The position numbers and the translations under genes are program-made. The notes under the pieces are model-generated. The model was given only the letters and a program-made list of their open reading frames with translations, was not told where the DNA came from and searched no databases. A DNA stretch of 57,124 nt from an uncultured Pelagibacteraceae bacterium (GTDB lineage: Bacteria; Pseudomonadota; Alphaproteobacteria; Pelagibacterales; AG-422-B15), in the NCBI GenBank assembly GCA_902584815.1, contig CACIBF010000006.1, positions 1 to 57,124 on the forward strand. The letters are read 5' to 3'. Position 1 is the first letter of the stretch. Each line of letters begins with the position of its first letter. Positions 26,729 through 35,763 of this stretch are shown here, one piece after another.

Positions 26729-26761
26729 AACCCACCCCATCAATCTAAAACATGGTGGGTT
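26729..26761 (+). promoter_or_regulatory. Hairpin in leader of the GcvT-like gene
   Basis: AACCCA-CC-CCAT pairs with ATGG-TGGGTT across an 11-base loop, giving 10 base pairs with a 2-base bulge; GC-rich for this genome. It lies 70 bases before the start of the GcvT-like gene, in the 314-base gap after ggt. No T-run follows, so a terminator is unlikely; a leader structure or recombination-site part is possible. Confidence 0.4.
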
Positions 26762-26830
26762 AGTTATATATAGGGGGTTTGTAAACAGAATTGCTTATTT
26801 GTGTATCTGAGATACAATTAGAAATATAAT

Positions 26831-28015
26831 ATGACTAATCAAATCAATAAAAACTTCAAACAGGCTTATCTTACAGAAAATAAAGATGTAATTGCTAGGC
26901 ATATAGAAGACAGTCCGTTTATTGATTTTGTAAATGGTGATAATATTGTTAGAGGTATTTATGCTGAGAGATATTTTCCTATTTCTTTAGATGAAAATAT
27001 TTTTGAAAAATACTGGTTATTAAGACGAAAGGCATTATTATTTGATGTTCCAGAAAAACCAATTGAAATAACAGGTGAGGACTCTGAAAAATTTCTCGAT
27101 TATATATTTTGTAGAAATTTATATGGAATAAAGATTGGAAGAGGGTACTACTGCTTAGCATGTACGCCGCAAGGTGGCATCTTTATGGATGGTATATTAT
27201 TCAAGCTTGAAACCAACAGGTACTGGTATGTTCAAGCAGATGGTCAGTTTGAAACCTGGCTTTTAGCAAATAGTAATGGATTTAATGTTAATATATCAAA
27301 TCCACACGTTTGGGTTTTACAAATACAAGGGCCCGCATCTACTTCGGTGCTTAAACATGCATCTAATAATTCATTAGATGAGGGCTTTGGTTATTATAGA
27401 TCTGATTTTTTTGATTTAGGTGGTCAAAAAATTTATGTTTCGAGAACTGGCTATACTAATGAACTTGGTTATGAACTCTATTGTCCTTCTGACACTAATC
27501 ATAAAGCCCTATGGGATCACTTAATGAAGTGTGGTGCTCCATATGGAATGGAATTTTCTTCAACTCGTGCAATGACTATGAGAAGAGTCGAAGGTGGAAT
27601 CAGAGAAAATCTTGTAGATATGGATACTTCAGTTAATCCGTATGATGTTGGGCTGGGTCAATTTGTTGATCTTGATAAAGAAAATTTTATTGGTAAATCG
27701 CCACTAATAAATGCAAATAAAGAAAATAAGCTCTTTGGGGTCATATGTAAAAAAACCGTACCTGAAGTTCATGCTAAAATAACAAAATCAGGAGAAGAAA
27801 TAGGAAAAATAACCTCTGGAGTTTTTTCACCTACTTTAAAATGTGGCATTGGGTTTTTGAGTCTTAATTCTCCGCTTAAAATTATTGGCGAAGAGGTTCA
27901 AATGATTATGAGTGACGAGTCAATTGAAAACTGTGAAGTGGTTGATTTACCATTTTTTGATCAGGAAAAAAAGATTGCTAGAGGTTTAGATAGCACAATT
28001 CCAGACGTCAGTTAA
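26831..28015 (+). CDS. GcvT-family tetrahydrofolate-dependent methyltransferase/demethylase
   Basis: 394 residues. GcvT/DmdA-like fold: FDVPEKPIEITGEDSEKFLDYI, then the CTPQGGIFMDGILFKL block holding the Asp expected to contact folate, LQIQGPAS, the SRTGYTNELGYELY motif, MRRVEGGIREN, and GLGQFVDLDK before a C-terminal barrel (GKITSGVFSPTLKCGIGF). Such proteins move one-carbon units from glycine, sarcosine, dimethylglycine or DMSP to tetrahydrofolate. It is not part of a gcv operon. It resembles DmdA in general layout, but the subgroup and substrate are not settled. First gene in the tRNA-flanked segment. Confidence 0.82.
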   Translation: MTNQINKNFKQAYLTENKDVIARHIEDSPFIDFVNGDNIVRGIYAERYFPISLDENIFEKYWLLRRKALLFDVPEKPIEITGEDSEKFLDYIFCRNLYGIKIGRGYYCLACTPQGGIFMDGILFKLETNRYWYVQADGQFETWLLANSNGFNVNISNPHVWVLQIQGPASTSVLKHASNNSLDEGFGYYRSDFFDLGGQKIYVSRTGYTNELGYELYCPSDTNHKALWDHLMKCGAPYGMEFSSTRAMTMRRVEGGIRENLVDMDTSVNPYDVGLGQFVDLDKENFIGKSPLINANKENKLFGVICKKTVPEVHAKITKSGEEIGKITSGVFSPTLKCGIGFLSLNSPLKIIGEEVQMIMSDESIENCEVVDLPFFDQEKKIARGLDSTIPDVS

Positions 28016-28055
28016 ACAAAATTGCCTTTTTAACTATGTGCTGTAAGATTTTGAA

Positions 28056-28448
28056 ATGGAATTTATTATGGACTTTATTTCCAACTATTTTGAGTTGATC
28101 ATAATTATTTTTATGGTTGTGGTTATATGGTTCTTGCTTACTACTAGAGCCGCAATCATTACTGCAGATGATCGACATACAGCAATGATGATGTATCAAT
28201 CAGATCGATTGGAAGAGATATCTAAAAGTATTAGTGGCGAGGATGTTGTTATAAAATGTTTTAAGAACTTTTTAGAAGGATCGGTTGAAAAATATTTGTT
28301 ACCTGGATCCAATTCCATAAATTTTGTGCTCAATGATGTTCTTGGTGGTGGTGGGTCTGCTAGTCCAAGAAATAACCCTCAAGGAAAAGCTTACGCAAAA
28401 ATACTATTAGACCAGATGAAACCAATTCCTACAAATCTGTTAGATTAG
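28056..28448 (+). CDS. Small single-pass membrane protein, 130 residues, unknown
   Basis: An N-terminal membrane helix (about 12-32, YFELIIIIFMVVVIWFLLTT) is followed by a soluble part with a Met-rich stretch (HTAMMMYQSD), helices, and a Gly-rich turn (LGGGGSASPRNNPQG). A second Met at residue 5 could be the start. No family recognised. Lies between the GcvT-like gene and the secreted protein in the tRNA-flanked segment; the secreted protein gene follows 4 bases after its stop. Confidence 0.7.
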   Translation: MEFIMDFISNYFELIIIIFMVVVIWFLLTTRAAIITADDRHTAMMMYQSDRLEEISKSISGEDVVIKCFKNFLEGSVEKYLLPGSNSINFVLNDVLGGGGSASPRNNPQGKAYAKILLDQMKPIPTNLLD

Positions 28449-28452
28449 ACAA

Positions 28453-29046
28453 ATGAAAATTATTTTTGCAATGTTCATTTTTTTTCTTTCAATGATTAAT
28501 TCTTTCTCTGAAGAAAAAACTTTATTCAATAATAATTTATTTAATACATTATCCTCAAATAAAATTAATTTATTAGATTTTGGACTAATCAGATTTGAAG
28601 AAGATCTTACATCATATGTTAAAAATCATTTAGATGAAGAGAATGTGATAACGAATGTCTATTATGATTGGAGAAATGAGAGAATAATTGCATCTATATC
28701 TTTTGAGCAAAATTATGGATTTAGTGAACGAAATTATCTTTCAACGAGTTACAAGTGTAGGGATTATTTTGTTAAAACTGTCGACATGTTGACTCAAAAC
28801 AGTGGTTATGGAGATGGCAAATATTCGAAGGCCTCATCATATTTATCAGATTTATTTGCATCGCCAACTACACAGTATTATTTTGCTGTAGATGAACAAC
28901 TAAGAAAAAGTTTAGTTGAATCTACATATTTAGAGATTACAATTAGGCCCACTAAAGAACTTGCTTTTGAGCAGAATGTAAGCCCTATGAGGTGTCTTGC
29001 GAACCTAAAAGCAAACTTTGATGATATTGAAGTGGTGTTGAAATAG
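28453..29046 (+). CDS. Secreted protein, 197 residues, unknown
   Basis: Cleavable signal peptide (about 1-19, MKIIFAMFIFFLSMINSFS), so periplasmic or exported. The rest is a soluble mixed alpha/beta sequence with two Cys (KCRDYF and MRCLAN) that could form a disulfide. No family recognised. Co-transcribed with the membrane protein before it (4-base gap); the two may act together at the cell surface, which is inference. Confidence 0.7.
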   Translation: MKIIFAMFIFFLSMINSFSEEKTLFNNNLFNTLSSNKINLLDFGLIRFEEDLTSYVKNHLDEENVITNVYYDWRNERIIASISFEQNYGFSERNYLSTSYKCRDYFVKTVDMLTQNSGYGDGKYSKASSYLSDLFASPTTQYYFAVDEQLRKSLVESTYLEITIRPTKELAFEQNVSPMRCLANLKANFDDIEVVLK

Positions 29047-29064
29047 TGTGACAGGGGTGTGACA
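29046..29064 (+). repeat. Paired direct repeat near right edge of insertion
   Basis: GTGTGACA-GGG-GTGTGACA: two perfect octamers 11 bases apart, about one helical turn, 61 bases inside the tRNA 3' end. It mirrors the pair at 26698-26716. Its first base is the last base of the secreted-protein stop codon. Confidence 0.5.
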
Positions 29065-29121
29065 GAACTCCCTTTCACTCAGTTATAAGAGTTTATTAAT
29101 GATCTAATTATTGGCTAATTT

Positions 29122-29211
29122 TGGCGGAAAGGATGGGATTCGAACCCACGATACGGTCACCCGCATACACGCTTTCCAAGCGTGCGCCTTCAACCACTCG
29201 GCCACCTTTCC
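29122..29211 (-). tRNA. tRNA-Ser (anticodon GGA), CCA encoded
   Basis: Class II tRNA of 90 bases with CCA. Acceptor GGAAAGG pairs with CCTTTCC, discriminator G. D-stem GCC/GGC, anticodon stem CACGC/GCGTG around TTGGAAA (anticodon GGA, codons UCC/UCU), a long variable arm, and T-arm GTGGG-TTCGAAT-CCCAT. The 5' G directly follows the lepA TAA stop, so it must be cut from a lepA-containing transcript by RNase P or be read from a promoter inside lepA. Confidence 0.97.
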
Positions 29212-31011
29212 TTATTCAACCTTCAATGCTGCAATAAACGCCTCTTGAGGAATATCTACTTTGCCAAAAGTTCTTAATCTTTGCTTACCTTTTTTTTGTT
29301 TATCAAGAAGCTTTCTTTTTCTATCAGTTGCCCCACCGCCATGAATTTTTTCAATCACATTTTTTCTATACCCGCTAACAGTCTCTCTTGCGATAATTTT
29401 GCCGCCAATAGCAGCTTGAATAGGAATATGAAATTGATGCCTAGGAATAAGTTCTTTTAATTTTTCACAAATAGCTCTTCCTTTTCTGGTAGAAAAATCT
29501 CTATGAACAATCATTGATAAGGCATCAACTGGCTCTGCATTAACTAGCAGACTTAATTTTACAAGATCACTTTCTTTGTATTCATCTATTTCATAATCAA
29601 AACTTGCGTAACCACTTGAGATTGATTTTAATCGATCATAAAAATCAAATACTATTTCATTTAAAGGTAATTGATAAATTAAGATGACTCTTGTTTCTGA
29701 ATAACTTAATTCTAATTGAATTCCTCTTTTATCTTCGCATAACGAAATAATATTGCCTACAAATTCATTTGGGCAAATTATAGTAGCTTTAATCCAAGGC
29801 TCAGAAATTGATTTTATCAGCGTTGTATCTGGCATATCAGCTGGGTTATGCAGCTCAATCATTTCACCTTTGTTCATTTCAATATTATAAATTACGCTTG
29901 GGGCTGTTGTAATAAGATCTATATCAAATTCGCGATCTAATCTTTCAACTATTATTTCGAGATGTAATAAGCCAAGGAAACCGCATCTAAAGCCCATGCC
30001 TAAAGCAGCTGATGTTTCTTGTTCAAAATGAAAACTAGAATCGTTAAGTCTTAGTTTCGCTAAAGCATCTTTTAAAAATTTAAAATCTGCTGCATTTGTG
30101 GGAAATAAACCACAAAATACAACTGGTTGACTGGGTTTAAACCCTGGTAATGGCAATGTTTCTTTGTCATTAGCCATTATAATTGTATCACCCACCTTGG
30201 TCTGAGCCACTTCTTTTATTGCGGCAGTTATATAACCCAACTCACCAGTTTTTATTTGATCAACAGAAGTCATTTTTGGATTAAATGTTCCGACTCTCTC
30301 AATTAGATGCTTTGAATTTGTTGCATGAAATTTTACTTCCATACCTTTCTTTATTGATCCATCAATCACCCTTACCAATATTACAACACCCAAGTAAGCA
30401 TCGTACCAACTATCAACCAGCATGGCTTTCAATTTATTATTAGGCTCACCCGTTGGAGGTGACAATTCTGATACAACTGTTTCCAATACATCTTCAATGC
30501 CAATTCCTGATTTAGCAGATATTTCTAAAACATTAGAAGTATCAACGCCAAGAATTTCCTTGATTTGTGTTTTTACTCTTTCTGGATCAGCTGCAGGTAA
30601 GTCTATTTTATTTAAAACAGGTATAATTATATGATCATTCTCAACAGCTTGATAGAGATTAGCCAATGTTTGTGCCTCCACTCCTTGACTTGCATCAACA
30701 ACAAGAAGAGAACCTTCACATGCTGACAAAGATCTATTAACTTCATAGCTAAAATCTACATGTCCAGGTGTATCAATAATATTTAAAATATATTTTTCTC
30801 CATTTTTGGCATTATACTCGAGTCTTACAGTTTGAGCTTTAATAGTAATACCTCGCTCTCTTTCGATGTCCATTGAGTCTAGTACCTGCTCTTTCATCTC
30901 TCTATTAGATAAAGCTCCGCAAAATTGGATCAATCTATCTGCTAATGTAGATTTTCCATGATCAATATGAGCAATAATTGAAAAATTTCTTATATTAGTT
31001 ACTTCAGTCAT
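29212..31011 (-). CDS. lepA: Elongation factor 4 (LepA)
   Basis: Ribosome-bound GTPase that acts on stalled or mispositioned ribosomes and assembly. 599 residues, standard. G1 [10 protein letters not shown]2 with [12 protein letters not shown]3 DTPGHVDF and G4 NKIDLP are visible; the LepA-specific C-terminal domain holds [21 protein letters not shown]. Follows pheT by 13 bases on the same strand. The tRNA-Ser begins on the base after its stop codon. Confidence 0.97.
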   Translation of the reverse strand: MTEVTNIRNFSIIAHIDHGKSTLADRLIQFCGALSNREMKEQVLDSMDIERERGITIKAQTVRLEYNAKNGEKYILNIIDTPGHVDFSYEVNRSLSACEGSLLVVDASQGVEAQTLANLYQAVENDHIIIPVLNKIDLPAADPERVKTQIKEILGVDTSNVLEISAKSGIGIEDVLETVVSELSPPTGEPNNKLKAMLVDSWYDAYLGVVILVRVIDGSIKKGMEVKFHATNSKHLIERVGTFNPKMTSVDQIKTGELGYITAAIKEVAQTKVGDTIIMANDKETLPLPGFKPSQPVVFCGLFPTNAADFKFLKDALAKLRLNDSSFHFEQETSAALGMGFRCGFLGLLHLEIIVERLDREFDIDLITTAPSVIYNIEMNKGEMIELHNPADMPDTTLIKSISEPWIKATIICPNEFVGNIISLCEDKRGIQLELSYSETRVILIYQLPLNEIVFDFYDRLKSISSGYASFDYEIDEYKESDLVKLSLLVNAEPVDALSMIVHRDFSTRKGRAICEKLKELIPRHQFHIPIQAAIGGKIIARETVSGYRKNVIEKIHGGGATDRKRKLLDKQKKGKQRLRTFGKVDIPQEAFIAALKVE

Positions 31012-31024
31012 TTACTAAAATATT

Positions 31025-33412
31025 TTAGGAACGAACTGTTCCTGATGTTTCTTTTTCAATAGTTGAAATAATTTTTGAACATAGATCTTGAATATCATTT
31101 TCACTTAATGTTCTATCCTGTGCTTGCATAGTCACTTTTATTGCAAGAGACTTTTTGTCTTTACCAAGGCTGGGGTCTGTAAAAATATCAAATATATCTG
31201 CTGATTTAATTAAGTTTTGATCAACTTTTAGAGTGCTCATAACGATGTCATTGCCATCAACATTCGAGTCAACAACAAATGCAAAGTCTCTGTATACTTT
31301 TTGATAATTACTCTGGTTAAAGGCAGACTTATTTGTAGATTTTTTTGAGATAAAAGGAACACTATCAAGAAAAATTTCAAATAAATTGATCCTGTCTTTT
31401 ATTTTATAAAAATTTACTATTTTAGGATTTAACTCACCAAAAAAACCAACTTTGATTGATTTATTTAGCATTAATGTTCCTGATCTTCCTGGGTGATACC
31501 AACTAGGAGCTTCTTTAATGACTTCTAATTTATTTTTCTGAGGTAGGACATGATTAATGACGTCAATCATATCTCTCTTCACATCATATATATCATATAA
31601 ATTTTCTTGGTCTCTCCAGTCTTTTGCTTGTTTTATTCCAGCTCTAACGCCACAGGCAACACAAACCTGATCACCTGGGTTGGATGATAAAAATTGATTA
31701 CCAATTTCAAAAAATGAAAAAGAGTTATGATCTCTTGCTAAATTTTTTTTAACCGCACCAATTAAATTAGGTATCAAGCTAGGTCTCATTACGTCTAATT
31801 CCTCTGAAATTGGATTTAAAATTTTTAATTTATCTAAATTATTATAAAAAGAACTTTCTTCTGAAGATGAAAAAGACCATGTAATAAGTTCATTGTAAGA
31901 TTTAGATGCTAATAACCTTTTTGTAAGAGAAATTCTTTTTTGCGACTCGTTTAATATCAATATGTTCACTTTTTCTGGTGATCGAATATCTAATGTTGGT
32001 AAAGACTCATATCCTTTTATTCTAATAACTTCTTCAGACAAGTCTGCTTCTTCACCAATATCTTGTCTCCATGAAGGAATTTCACATAAAATATCATCAC
32101 CTTTTTTTGTAGTTTTAATTCCTAAATTTTTCAGGATAACTTGGGTTTCCTTTTCATCAATATCAATTCCCAGTCTTTTTCTTAATCTCTCAATACTCAA
32201 TGATATTGTTTTATTTATAATAGGAATCTTTCCAGCAATTGTTGTTTCACTTAACTCACCCCCACAAATCTCAATTATTAATTGAGACGCTAAATCTATT
32301 CCAGCTTCAACTGAGTTAGGGTCTACCCCTCGCTCAAATCGATACCTTGCATCACTTAATATTGATAATTGTCTTCCTGTTTTTGCAATGTTAACTGGAT
32401 CAAAAAGAGCTGACTCTAAAAGAACATTTACAGTGCTTGGCGTACATCCTGTTTCATCTCCTCCCATTATTCCGCCCAAGCCTAATACTTTAGATTTATC
32501 CGCAATTACACACATGCCATCTTCTAAATGATACTCTTTGTCATCTAACGCTCTAAATGACTCACCTTTTTGAGAAGATCTGACAATTATTTTTTCATTG
32601 ATTTTGTCAGCATCATAAACGTGTAAAGGACGGTTCATATCAAACATGACAAAGTTTGTTATATCCACTAATGCTGAAATCGGCCTAAGACCAATTGACT
32701 TTAATTTATTTTTTAACCAATCAGGACTCTCAATATTTTTTACATTTTTTATATATCTGCCAGCAAAAGCAAAGCATGCTTGATTATCAGCTATTTCGAT
32801 TTGAATTGGTGATTTTAATTTACCCTTATTATTTTTAATTTTTCTTTTGTTTAATGTTCCTAATCCTGCAGCAGATAGATCTCTTGCGACACCAGAAACA
32901 CCAAGACAATCTTGGCGATTTGGAGTAATGCCAATTTCTATCATTGTATCATTTAGTCCTGCAATTTCAGCATATGGTTGACCCACTTTTACACTATCAT
33001 CAAGCTTAATGATTCCATCATGATCATCTGAAATTCCTAGTTCAAATTCAGAGCACATCATTCCAAGGGACTCGACGCCGCGTATCTTAGATGCTTTTAG
33101 TTTCATTTGAGTAGATGGAATAGTTGATCCAGGAGGTGCATAAACAACTTTCATATTTTTTTCTACATTTGGAGCCCCACAAACTACATCAACAATATCT
33201 GAACCAATATCAACCCTACAAACTTTTAATTTATCTGCATTTGGATGCTTTTTTTCCTCAACAACTTGAGCGACAATAAAATTTGAGAAAATTTCACTTG
33301 CATTAACTACATCCTCAACCTCTAGTCCAATATTAGTCAGACTATCTATTAATTCTTGATCAGATTTTTGTGTATCTAAATGCTCTTTTAACCATGAAAT
33401 TGTGAACTTCAT
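31025..33412 (-). CDS. pheT: Phenylalanyl-tRNA synthetase beta subunit
   Basis: Forms the alpha2-beta2 enzyme with PheS and carries the editing site. 795 residues, normal. In order: N-terminal tRNA-binding (EMAP-like) domain with ADKLKVCRVD, B3/B4 editing part (about 210-380; GLGGIMGGDETG), B5 domain, a class II-like core and the C-terminal anticodon-binding FDX-ACB domain (YRDFAFVVD). Its ATG shares one base with the pheS stop (TAATG), which couples their translation. Confidence 0.97.
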   Translation of the reverse strand: MKFTISWLKEHLDTQKSDQELIDSLTNIGLEVEDVVNASEIFSNFIVAQVVEEKKHPNADKLKVCRVDIGSDIVDVVCGAPNVEKNMKVVYAPPGSTIPSTQMKLKASKIRGVESLGMMCSEFELGISDDHDGIIKLDDSVKVGQPYAEIAGLNDTMIEIGITPNRQDCLGVSGVARDLSAAGLGTLNKRKIKNNKGKLKSPIQIEIADNQACFAFAGRYIKNVKNIESPDWLKNKLKSIGLRPISALVDITNFVMFDMNRPLHVYDADKINEKIIVRSSQKGESFRALDDKEYHLEDGMCVIADKSKVLGLGGIMGGDETGCTPSTVNVLLESALFDPVNIAKTGRQLSILSDARYRFERGVDPNSVEAGIDLASQLIIEICGGELSETTIAGKIPIINKTISLSIERLRKRLGIDIDEKETQVILKNLGIKTTKKGDDILCEIPSWRQDIGEEADLSEEVIRIKGYESLPTLDIRSPEKVNILILNESQKRISLTKRLLASKSYNELITWSFSSSEESSFYNNLDKLKILNPISEELDVMRPSLIPNLIGAVKKNLARDHNSFSFFEIGNQFLSSNPGDQVCVACGVRAGIKQAKDWRDQENLYDIYDVKRDMIDVINHVLPQKNKLEVIKEAPSWYHPGRSGTLMLNKSIKVGFFGELNPKIVNFYKIKDRINLFEIFLDSVPFISKKSTNKSAFNQSNYQKVYRDFAFVVDSNVDGNDIVMSTLKVDQNLIKSADIFDIFTDPSLGKDKKSLAIKVTMQAQDRTLSENDIQDLCSKIISTIEKETSGTVRS

Positions 33413-34482
33413 TAACTTAGATCTCCAAAAATTGTAGGTTTATTGAGAGGAGAAAACCCGTAGTGTTGGTTCCAGTCAATGTCATTTTCAAAAAAGGTTC
33501 TTAAGTCACTTATTCCATATTTTAACATTGCAAGTCTTTCGATGCCCATACCAAAGGCATAACCTTGATATACATCTGGATCAATATTGACGTTTCTTAA
33601 TACATTTGGATGAACCATTCCACATCCAAGAATCTCTAACCAATTTGAACCTTCACCAATGATAAGTTGATTACCTTTCTTTTTATAACCAATATCTACT
33701 TCTGCTGAGGGTTCAGTGAAAGGAAAATGACTTGGTCTAAATCGCATATTTAAACTATCCGTTTCAAAAAATGATTTTAAAAATATTTCAAGACATCCTT
33801 TTAAGTGACCCATATTACTTTCTTTATCTATGACAAGACCCTCAACTTGATGAAACATTGGAGTATGAGTTTGATCATTGTCACATCGAAAAGTCTTTCC
33901 TGGAGCAATAAGCCTAATTGGAGGATCTTGACATAACATACTTCTTATTTGGACGGGAGAAGTGTGCGTCCTCATTACGTTTTGCATACCATCTGTTTCA
34001 GAATTTACATAAAATGTATCGTGCATTTGCCTTGCTGGATGATGTTCAGATGTATTTAACGCAGTAAAATTGTTGTAATCAGTTTCAATTTCTGGCCCTT
34101 CCGCAACACAGAAATCTAAATCCGCAAATATTGCTATCACCTCATCAATGACCTGGGTTATAGGATGGATGGTTCCTGATGAACTATTGACAGAAAGTGT
34201 AACATCAAGAGACTCCGTTTTAATTTGCTTATCTAAAATTTCATTATTTATTTCTTCTGTTTTCAGTTTAACAAAAGATAGAACAGCATCTTTAATTATA
34301 TTTAATTCTTCAGCATGTTTTTTACGCTCATTAGGCTCAAGTTTGCCCAATTCCTTCATAGCAAGAGATATAGAACCTTTCTTTCCTAAGAATTCTTGTC
34401 TAAATGACTCCAAGGTTTCTAAATCATTAATATTTTCTTTTTTTGAAGAAACTGAAGAGTGTATATCTTTGTATTTATCCAT
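33412..34482 (-). CDS. pheS: Phenylalanyl-tRNA synthetase alpha subunit
   Basis: Catalytic subunit, charges tRNA-Phe. 356 residues. Helical N-terminal arm, then a class II core: motif 1 around FAEGPEIETDYNNF-like segment, motif 2 FRCDNDQTHTPMFHQVEG, and motif 3 YAFGMGIERLAMLKYGI. Downstream of rplT by 67 bases, the usual order rpmI-rplT-pheS-pheT. No attenuator peptide with Phe codons was noticed in the 67-base gap. Confidence 0.97.
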   Translation of the reverse strand: MDKYKDIHSSVSSKKENINDLETLESFRQEFLGKKGSISLAMKELGKLEPNERKKHAEELNIIKDAVLSFVKLKTEEINNEILDKQIKTESLDVTLSVNSSSGTIHPITQVIDEVIAIFADLDFCVAEGPEIETDYNNFTALNTSEHHPARQMHDTFYVNSETDGMQNVMRTHTSPVQIRSMLCQDPPIRLIAPGKTFRCDNDQTHTPMFHQVEGLVIDKESNMGHLKGCLEIFLKSFFETDSLNMRFRPSHFPFTEPSAEVDIGYKKKGNQLIIGEGSNWLEILGCGMVHPNVLRNVNIDPDVYQGYAFGMGIERLAMLKYGISDLRTFFENDIDWNQHYGFSPLNKPTIFGDLS

Positions 34483-34549
34483 TCTTACAAGACAATATCA
34501 GATTTAGATTTAAGCGGTAATAGTAATCTATAATTTAAAGGAATTTAAA

Positions 34550-34906
34550 TTACTTTGTAGCAGTCTTAGCTTTTTCTACTAGGAATTTAAACGAACTAGG
34601 CTCATGCATAGCAAGCTCAGCAAGCATTTTTCTATCAATATCTACATTCAATTTTTTTAGACCATTTATAAATACTGAGTAAGAAACTCCCATCTCACGT
34701 GCGCCAGCATTGATTCTTTGAAGCCATAGCGATCTAAACTCTCTTTTCTTCACTTTACGGTCCCTATAAGCATACTGCATTGATTTTTCAACAGCTTGTT
34801 TGGCTACTTTAAAAGTATTTTTCCTTCTTCCGCGAAAACCTTTGGCTTGCTTAATAACTTTTTTATGTTTTGCGTGTGTAGTAACACCTCTTTTTACTCT
34901 TGCCAT
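34550..34906 (-). CDS. rplT: 50S ribosomal protein L20
   Basis: Early-assembling 23S rRNA-binding protein. 118 residues, typical. N-terminal basic tail [29 protein letters not shown], then [15 protein letters not shown] and [14 protein letters not shown]. It represses the operon in E. coli by binding the rpmI leader; whether this holds here is not known. Follows rpmI by 22 bases. Confidence 0.98.
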   Translation of the reverse strand: MARVKRGVTTHAKHKKVIKQAKGFRGRRKNTFKVAKQAVEKSMQYAYRDRKVKKREFRSLWLQRINAGAREMGVSYSVFINGLKKLNVDIDRKMLAELAMHEPSSFKFLVEKAKTATK

Positions 34907-34928
34907 AAATTCTCTTAATTAAATATTT

Positions 34929-35126
34929 TTATCCATATGGTAAAAATTTTTTTACAATACGGGCATCTTGGTCAGATAGAATTGTCGAACCTCTCTGATT
35001 ACGAATTTGCGTATTAGTGCGCTTGATCATACCGTGGGCTTTACCAGCCTGATATGATTTTACTTTTCCAGAGGCTGTTAATTTAAACCTCTTACTAGCG
35101 CTTTTCTTTGTTTTTAATTTGCTCAT
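34929..35126 (-). CDS. rpmI: 50S ribosomal protein L35
   Basis: 65 residues. Basic protein with [20 protein letters not shown] and the C-terminal [16 protein letters not shown]. Lies between infC and rplT. The 82-base gap to infC holds a small TTTTGC/GCAAAA stem that could play a part in leader folding but is too weak to call. Confidence 0.98.
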   Translation of the reverse strand: MSKLKTKKSASKRFKLTASGKVKSYQAGKAHGMIKRTNTQIRNQRGSTILSDQDARIVKKFLPYG

Positions 35127-35208
35127 ATTGATAATAATTGCGTGTTATAGCGTTTTGCCTAAAAAAAAGCAAAATCTTTTTAACTTAGAAATTCCCGATG
35201 TTTATTGA

Positions 35209-35757
35209 TCAGTTAGCTACAAAAATCATTGTAAATTGTCGACCTTCAAGCTTAGGCTCCTGCTCGACTTTGCTTACAGACCCCATATCCTCTCTTATTC
35301 GGCCCATTAGATTATGGGCTAAATCATGATGCTCAAATTCTCTACCTTTAAATCGAAGGGTGAATTTCACTTTATCGCCAGCTGAAATAAATTTTTGTGC
35401 AGCTTTTACCTTAAAATTATAATCATGTACGTCAATACCAGGCCTCATTTTGACCTCCTTCAAGGTAATTTCTTTCTGCTTCTTCTTAGCAGTGCTAGCC
35501 TTCTTCTGAGCTTGATATTTAAACTTGCCAAAATCTAAAATTTTACAAACAGGTGGATCTACATTTGGAGAAACTTCTACTAAATCAAGTCCAGCATCTG
35601 TTGCTTTTTGAATTGCCTCTTGGGTATTTATAACTCCTAAGTTCTCACCTTTTTCATCAATTAATCTAACTGTGTCTGTCGTGATTCTTTCATTGACTCG
35701 GAGTTTTGGTTCTTTCTTGTTTGATTGAAACCTATTATTATTTTTTTGAACTACTAT
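35209..35757 (-). CDS. infC: Translation initiation factor IF-3, AUA start
   Basis: Binds the 30S subunit and proofreads the initiator tRNA and start codon. 182 residues from an ATA at 35757. The N-domain shows RVNERITTDTVRLID, GVINTQEAIQKATDAGLDLVEV and PPVCKILDFGKFKYQ; the C-domain shows KEVKMRPGIDVHDY and ending FTMIFVAN. There is no ATG, GTG or TTG before the N-domain. An AGGAG (35764-35768) is 6 bases before the ATA and touches an ATT at 35763, so ATA fits best. In E. coli infC starts with AUU so that IF-3 limits its own synthesis; the same logic is expected here. Confidence 0.95.
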   Translation of the reverse strand: MVVQKNNNRFQSNKKEPKLRVNERITTDTVRLIDEKGENLGVINTQEAIQKATDAGLDLVEVSPNVDPPVCKILDFGKFKYQAQKKASTAKKKQKEITLKEVKMRPGIDVHDYNFKVKAAQKFISAGDKVKFTLRFKGREFEHHDLAHNLMGRIREDMGSVSKVEQEPKLEGRQFTMIFVAN

Positions 35758-35763
35758 TTTAAT

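Larger units (their letters stand above)
26551..29125. mobile_element. Putative tRNA-Ser-flanked insertion, about 2.5 kb, no integrase
   Basis: The segment runs from a 54-base copy of the tRNA-Ser(GGA) 3' half (26551-26604) to the intact tRNA (29126-29179 is the matching part; 53 of 54 bases agree). This is the layout left when a tyrosine recombinase integrates at a tRNA 3' end. Inside are a GcvT-like gene and two unknown genes, all on the plus strand, and paired GTGTGA-type direct repeats near each edge. There is no recombinase gene, so it would be a remnant or a cargo element moved in trans. A simple partial duplication of the tRNA is the main alternative. Confidence 0.45.

Noticed and set aside
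26535-26735. 66-residue frame on the minus strand after ggt
   Set aside because: It runs through the tRNA-Ser fragment (the [12 protein letters not shown] stretch is translated T-arm), so it is not a protein gene.
35127-35208. L20-type autoregulatory leader before rpmI
   Set aside because: Only a weak six-pair TTTTGC/GCAAAA stem is seen; not enough to call a control element.
35209-35463. 84-residue stand-alone protein from a TTG
   Set aside because: It is only the C-terminal half of IF-3; the frame continues upstream through the full N-domain.
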